Origin: Chondrilla cf. caribensis
Taxonomy: Eukaryota; Porifera; Demospongiae; Chondrillida; Chondrillidae
Assembly: GCA_964020155.1 (NCBI GenBank)
Contig: OZ026563.1
Location: forward strand, 880,824-944,823
DNA: 64,000 nucleotides
Direction: 5' to 3'
Shown here: positions 59,711 to 64,000 of the stretch, piece after piece
Numbering within the stretch: the stretch's first letter is position 1
Layout of the letters: every line of letters begins with the position of its first letter
Notes under the pieces: model-generated
What the model saw: the letters and a program-made list of their open reading frames with translations, nothing else
The model's database searches: none
Told to the model about the DNA's origin: nothing
Position numbers and translations under genes: made by a program

Positions 59711-62116
59711 CTAGAACTTCAGTTTGAGGTCATCATGTCTAAGGAGTTCTCTTATGAGCTCCTCGTCTTCTGGTTCCTTTAGTTCACCTTTCAGCAGATC
59801 GACAACGTCCTCTTCTTCAAGCATACCATCGAACTCCATATCCTCGACTTCGTTGGACTTGGCATCATCGCTTGCTTCAAGTCTCGACTTCTTTGCGGCC
59901 TCCCACTTGGTAATGAAGGCCTCGAGGAGAAGAGCCACCAGGAGACTCAGTCCTATCACAGATGCTATCAACCACCAAATAATAAAGAAGGCTTGTGAAT
60001 ACGGCACTTTACGACCATAAGCATCTAGAAAGATATACCAATTGTTCACAACCATAACATCGTAGAGAACAACCAAAGAGGATCCAAAATCATCAAAGTT
60101 ATTAGGGTAGTAGTCTGCCTGTTCATAGGTGCCGCACTTCTCTGAGAATCTGAAATAGAACTCATTACGATCACTGGGAGAGAAAGAGACGCCGTGGAAC
60201 ACAATCATCCCCAAAACGGCAAAGAAATAGTACACACAGATCATGAGTCCAACGTAGGCACGAAGGTTTCGTATGAGATGGATAATGGTGTTAGCAATGT
60301 GTCTCAGAGCCGACACATGGGGAATAATCCGCAAAAGTCTCAACATTATGAAAATGTGTGTGACCTGTATGACCTCTCTGGCCTCTTTCAGGTAAACGGT
60401 ACCGACATAGATGTTGGCATCGAAAGTTTTTAATACACACAGCAACGCAATGTCTCCGCATATGATCAAGACAGCTGAAAATAGATCGTACAAATTTCTC
60501 CACTGGTAGAAATAGTAACGACCCAAAAATGATATGTAGACCAGACACTCTAGAATGTAGTAAGGTAGGAAGACAAGATTGATTATCCCCAGGATGTAGT
60601 TGGGGTGGGTGTCCTCGTAGTCCAGGTCACAACGGAATAGAACCATCAACGAAATTACGATACAGTTGAGGACAGACATACCGATGGACACAAAAGTACA
60701 ATACTTGTGTTGCAGAACATACTGAATCCATGCTATACTCCTGTACGATGAAAAATTGAATTCCTGTCTTTTCCTCCACCTCAGTTTGCTCGTACTCCGG
60801 AGGGCGACAAAAATCCCTCTGAACTGATTCCACGTCAGCAAATCATCGTTCAACATTTCCAACTTCTCTGCAATGAGGCCCAAAACGTTACTCTTCAACT
60901 TTATCTGTTGCAGCAGGAGTCGAACATAACTCTTGCTCACTTCCAGTTTACTTCCCTGGATGTTCTTCACCTGACGTGTGCGATTGGCTAGGATAACAAA
61001 AGCGGCAAACTGCCCCACTCTGCGTCGCGTGAAGCTGCTTTGAATAGACGTCGCAAGAAATCCACGAAACTGATTGTAAACGACTGCAGTGAGCACGTTC
61101 ATTAGAATGTACAGGCCGATCACAAGATAACTGATGAAGTACAGAGAATAAAGCCGGTGTTCTCTATACGCAGGAAGCATTATATCTGGGTGGTTGGCTG
61201 TTGTGAGCAAAACGATCATGTTAATCAGTCCCTTTCCAAGGTCTTCAAAGTACTGAAATCCCTCCGTTCTGTTAGTCACATTGCCTATATCACAATCCTC
61301 AAACTTTCTCGACTTGTGTCTATGTGAAGTACAATTATATGCGAATTCATTTTCCTTTTCGCAGTACGTCTGGAAAATTAGCATCCCAATGATGGCATAC
61401 ATGTAGAGATGGATTGCAAGGAGAAATAAAACACTTAAAATTCCAGGTAACGTCTTTTTCAGGGCATTCACCATCTTTTTCATGACAGATGAGGACTGAA
61501 GGAAGAGGAGTGGTCGTAAGAGCCGTCTGATTCTGTACGGATAAGCAGCGTAGCCTCCATTAGTGCAAAAACCGAAAGATATGAACAAATCGACAACCGA
61601 AAATGCAACCGTACCCACGTATATAAGCGACCATGGGCGCTTAATGAATCTCCCCGTACCAGTCAATCTCCACTGCAAAATAATGTCTCCGATAAAGACG
61701 ATGAAGCAGACGAGCTCAATAACTTCTGTCACGCCACAGGGGACGTTGTATCGGTGAAGGTCTTTGACTCTGGTGTCAGACGTGTAGCTTAGCGTGGTCT
61801 GGTATTCGAAGAAAGCCAAACTGAGGAGAACGGCTATCACGCCAAAGTAGAACAGCCTCACTGGCTTAGAGAAGTAGATTCTGTACAGCTTCAGAGCCAG
61901 GGGATCGATACTGTGCATAATTGATCTGTAGTTGATGGCGTCGTCAATAAATATCTTCGCCTGTTTCACCGAATGTTCGTCATCTTCTTTGGAAAAGATA
62001 TCATAGTCGTACCTAGAAGAATTTTTGGAGCTCAAAAGCCAGATACTATCGTCCTCGTCCGCTACATTCGTCATTGTCCGCGATCTACTTTCCAGTTCTC
62101 GACCAATAAGAGCCAT
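59711..62116 (-). CDS. TPCN2: Two-pore channel, TPC2-like
   Basis: Endolysosomal cation channel gated by NAADP/PI(3,5)P2. One uninterrupted 801-codon exon, unusual among its multi-exon neighbours. Two six-helix repeats. N-terminal FIDDAINYRSIMHSID and RIRRLLRPLLFLQSSSVMKK follow human TPC2 closely, as does the C-terminal EPEDEELIRELL. Pore I reads LLTTANHPDIMLPAY (human TPC2 TTANNPD) and pore II VMVVNNWYIFLDAY, with the NNW filter kept. Several N-glycosylation sequons precede pore I (YNCTS, GNVTNRTE). ATG at 62116. The intronless structure may be ancestral intron loss or an old retrocopy; the frame is intact, so I call it functional. Confidence 0.93.
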   Translation of the reverse strand: MALIGRELESRSRTMTNVADEDDSIWLLSSKNSSRYDYDIFSKEDDEHSVKQAKIFIDDAINYRSIMHSIDPLALKLYRIYFSKPVRLFYFGVIAVLLSLAFFEYQTTLSYTSDTRVKDLHRYNVPCGVTEVIELVCFIVFIGDIILQWRLTGTGRFIKRPWSLIYVGTVAFSVVDLFISFGFCTNGGYAAYPYRIRRLLRPLLFLQSSSVMKKMVNALKKTLPGILSVLFLLAIHLYMYAIIGMLIFQTYCEKENEFAYNCTSHRHKSRKFEDCDIGNVTNRTEGFQYFEDLGKGLINMIVLLTTANHPDIMLPAYREHRLYSLYFISYLVIGLYILMNVLTAVVYNQFRGFLATSIQSSFTRRRVGQFAAFVILANRTRQVKNIQGSKLEVSKSYVRLLLQQIKLKSNVLGLIAEKLEMLNDDLLTWNQFRGIFVALRSTSKLRWRKRQEFNFSSYRSIAWIQYVLQHKYCTFVSIGMSVLNCIVISLMVLFRCDLDYEDTHPNYILGIINLVFLPYYILECLVYISFLGRYYFYQWRNLYDLFSAVLIICGDIALLCVLKTFDANIYVGTVYLKEAREVIQVTHIFIMLRLLRIIPHVSALRHIANTIIHLIRNLRAYVGLMICVYYFFAVLGMIVFHGVSFSPSDRNEFYFRFSEKCGTYEQADYYPNNFDDFGSSLVVLYDVMVVNNWYIFLDAYGRKVPYSQAFFIIWWLIASVIGLSLLVALLLEAFITKWEAAKKSRLEASDDAKSNEVEDMEFDGMLEEEDVVDLLKGELKEPEDEELIRELLRHDDLKLKF

Positions 62117-62820
62117 TTAATCACATGATGCAAGTGCGGGCTATGAATATCGTTAAGTGATCTCGCGTGTAGGCTGTTCTCGGGCAAGAGCTACGTAGTG
62201 AAACCAAACAATTAAACGTCTGCTGTTCTTTCTACAAGCACCAAGAACAAGTGAACTAGATTGATGCTACGTGTCTGTAACTACCTAGTCTAGTGTGAAA
62301 CGCAGGTTAGATATATTTTAGATCTCTCTATTGTGTCTTTTGTCGACTGTTCTCTCAGTAGAGGTTCCATGTTTTTCTGAGTTATTTTCCTCCGATTATT
62401 GACCCATGGGGTCATGGGGGACCATAGACTCTCCGTACCGTTCCAAAGTAGCGGCGAACACCCTGTGCACCCATGTCAAGAGAAACTTTGAAACTGCCAT
62501 ATGTCGTATCCCATTGCTGTGCTGGCTCTTTAGTGAAGTCCTATAGTAGCGCGCGTACATGCGAAGGTGTTTACCTCACAAATGCCTCGCCGTACAGCAA
62601 GACGTAATACTATGTGTTGTTGGGTTTACAGTCAAAGAAGCGTAGTTTGTAAGCGTGGGTGATGGTACATATATAGCTAGTATCCCTCACATGGTACTTC
62701 GCCCTACTACCTAATTTAGCAGGATCAAGGAGGGCGGTCGGTACTTCTCTTTTGTTGTGCTGTATTATCTGTAGACCAGTACAATTCGAATATACTGTGT
62801 TTGTGTATGTGCCCATGCAG
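62117..62820. other. Upstream region of TPC2-like, no gene seen
   Basis: About 700 bp without a recognisable gene; presumably promoters of TPC2-like and of the rightmost gene. Confidence 0.5.
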
Positions 62821-62828
62821 CATTTAGG

Positions 62829-62831
<3 letters not shown>

Positions 62832-62900
<69 letters not shown>

Positions 62901-62916
62901 GTGTGCGTGCGCATGT

Positions 62917-62969
<53 letters not shown>
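62832..62969. repeat. (TG)n microsatellite
   Basis: About 137 bp of TG with a CGTGTGTGCGTGCGCATG interruption, upstream of the rightmost gene. Confidence 0.92.
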
Positions 62970-62970
<1 letters not shown>

Positions 62971-63025
62971 CCTCTTTTCCCTGTTTTACTCATATAGTTA
63001 CCAATTCTACATGCTACAACTGAAG

Positions 63026-64000
63026 ATGGAAGAAGGAACTACAGCAAAGAAGAAGTTGTTTGCTAGCAGTGGGAATTCATCAAGTGACCTGCACTTTGAA
63101 GTCAACGTAGAAGCCTGTAATAATCTCTCTCCTCCTAAGGTTCCTGCACGTATACTACTCAAGCTTAATCCCACCCATCACTGTGTAGACAGAACTACGT
63201 ATGTACAGTGAATACTCATTAATCTGTCACAATTGGTTTTCAAAGAATATGGTGGATTAACGAGTTTGGCGGATTAACTGGATATTCATTGATACTTGTA
63301 CATTTTATTGGTACTGGGAAGTTGTGGTGGATTAAAAGGTTTGGCAGATAAAGCGGTGGCGGATTAACGAGAATTCACTGTACAATGTAAAATAGTTGCC
63401 ATTTCCTTGTGATGTGTGGCCACTTTCAAATTTTCGAGTTTATGTAGTTTGGCCTTTTTTTCACCTGTCCAACCAGCGAGCACACTATCACTTGGTGGGT
63501 CGTATTTCTCCTTTCCTTCCTCCTCTGGAAGCAAATGGTGCCTTTTGGCAGAGGGAGTGATGTCTCTATCCACCTCATGTTTGAACTCACTTCTCATCAC
63601 TACTCTGGTATGACCCCTGTGGATATGTACATACTTGCGTCACCTACCAGCATACCAAGTAAGACTATATTTGGTGATCTCATCAAGGGTGAATTCTTTA
63701 GTATAATGCATCTGTCAATATAATATAGTCATTATGCTCATAGTGCAAAGTCACTGTGCTGTATGTAGCACTAATATGGTTGACTGATCCCTGTTTCTGC
63801 TATTGTTGGCCCACAAATGGATTAAATCATCCGCAAATTGTCGTTTTGTTCTCCAGACCCCTGGGAGTGTGGGCAGTGGCGAGAACCCTGGCTGCATCGG
63901 CTCCCCGCTGTCATCCCTGGACGATGAGCTGGACTTGGGAGAATTCATATATGAGAGACATTCCAGTTTCGATGAAAAGCTGTTTGAGCTGAGACGCCAA
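63026..64000 (+). CDS. Unrecognised gene, 5' part only
   Basis: Two phase-compatible exons: 63026-63139 (MEEGTTAKKKLFASSGNSSS..., 38 codons) and 63857-64000+, joined as NLSPPK then TPGSVGSGENPG. The second contains SPLSSLDDELDLGEFIYERH and runs off the window in KLFELRRQ. An in-frame ATG five codons upstream (63011) is also possible. The N-terminus is Ser-rich and likely disordered, leading into a charged helix. I do not recognise a family. The intron contains the MITE at 63206-63380. Confidence 0.5.
63206..63380. mobile_element. pogo-like MITE with TA target duplication
   Basis: TA flanks; ends CAGTGAATACTCATTAATC and (reverse complement) CAGTGAATTCTCGTTAATCC. The interior repeats GGATTAAC(G/T)(A/G)G-type blocks. 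175 bp, no coding capacity. Confidence 0.85.

Noticed and set aside
63364..63600. Minus-strand frame rich in Lys/Glu (VDRDITPSAKRHHLLPEEEG...)
   Set aside because: Composition looks protein-like and an acceptor lies upstream, but it ends inside a MITE and lies in the intron of the + strand gene; no family recognised. Could be part of a gene on the other strand, but not supported enough.

Overview
This 64 kb window is nuclear DNA from a multicellular animal. The genes are intron-rich with canonical GT-AG introns, and several belong to animal-type families: procollagen galactosyltransferase, PAXX, RB1CC1/FIP200, ZFAND4, a two-pore channel and ropporin. Short introns, 79-209 bp head-to-head intergenic gaps and abundant (TG)n tracts suggest a compact early-branching animal genome. 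I favour a sponge, but that is inference: nothing in the sequence proves the phylum. No tRNA, rRNA, CRISPR or bacterial-type features were seen.

Left gene block (1-26.1 kb), in alternating orientation: NDOR1 (-, runs off the left edge), UROD (+), PLPP6-like (-), RB1CC1 (+), ARPC5 (-), TGS1 (+), a small Dpy-30-motif protein (-) and ZFAND4 (+). Middle (about 26.4-38.9 kb): a gene-free satellite block about 12.5 kb long. It is built from a ~160-210 bp family with several subfamilies and an unrelated ~359 bp family, arranged almost symmetrically as A-B-C-D-C-B-A. Right gene block (39.3-64 kb): CDK9 (-), a phytanoyl-CoA dioxygenase-family enzyme (+), RPS16 (+), PAXX (-), ROPN1L (+), an Ig-like membrane receptor with tyrosine motifs (-), POLK (-), COLGALT (+), TPC2-like channel (-) and the start of an unrecognised gene (+).

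Seven adjacent gene pairs are head-to-head with 79-209 bp between start codons, so bidirectional promoters appear to be the rule here. Two divergent promoters next to flagellum/cilium-type genes (Dpy-30-motif protein, ROPN1L) carry RFX X-box-like palindromes, and the RPS16 promoter carries a perfect NRF-1-type palindrome. Introns hold (TG)n tracts strongly biased to the sense strand and often starting at the 5' splice site. They also hold several short inverted-repeat elements (MITE or foldback type). Exon coordinates were worked out by eye from splice signals, reading phase and remembered family sequences; they should be read as good to a few bases unless marked uncertain.
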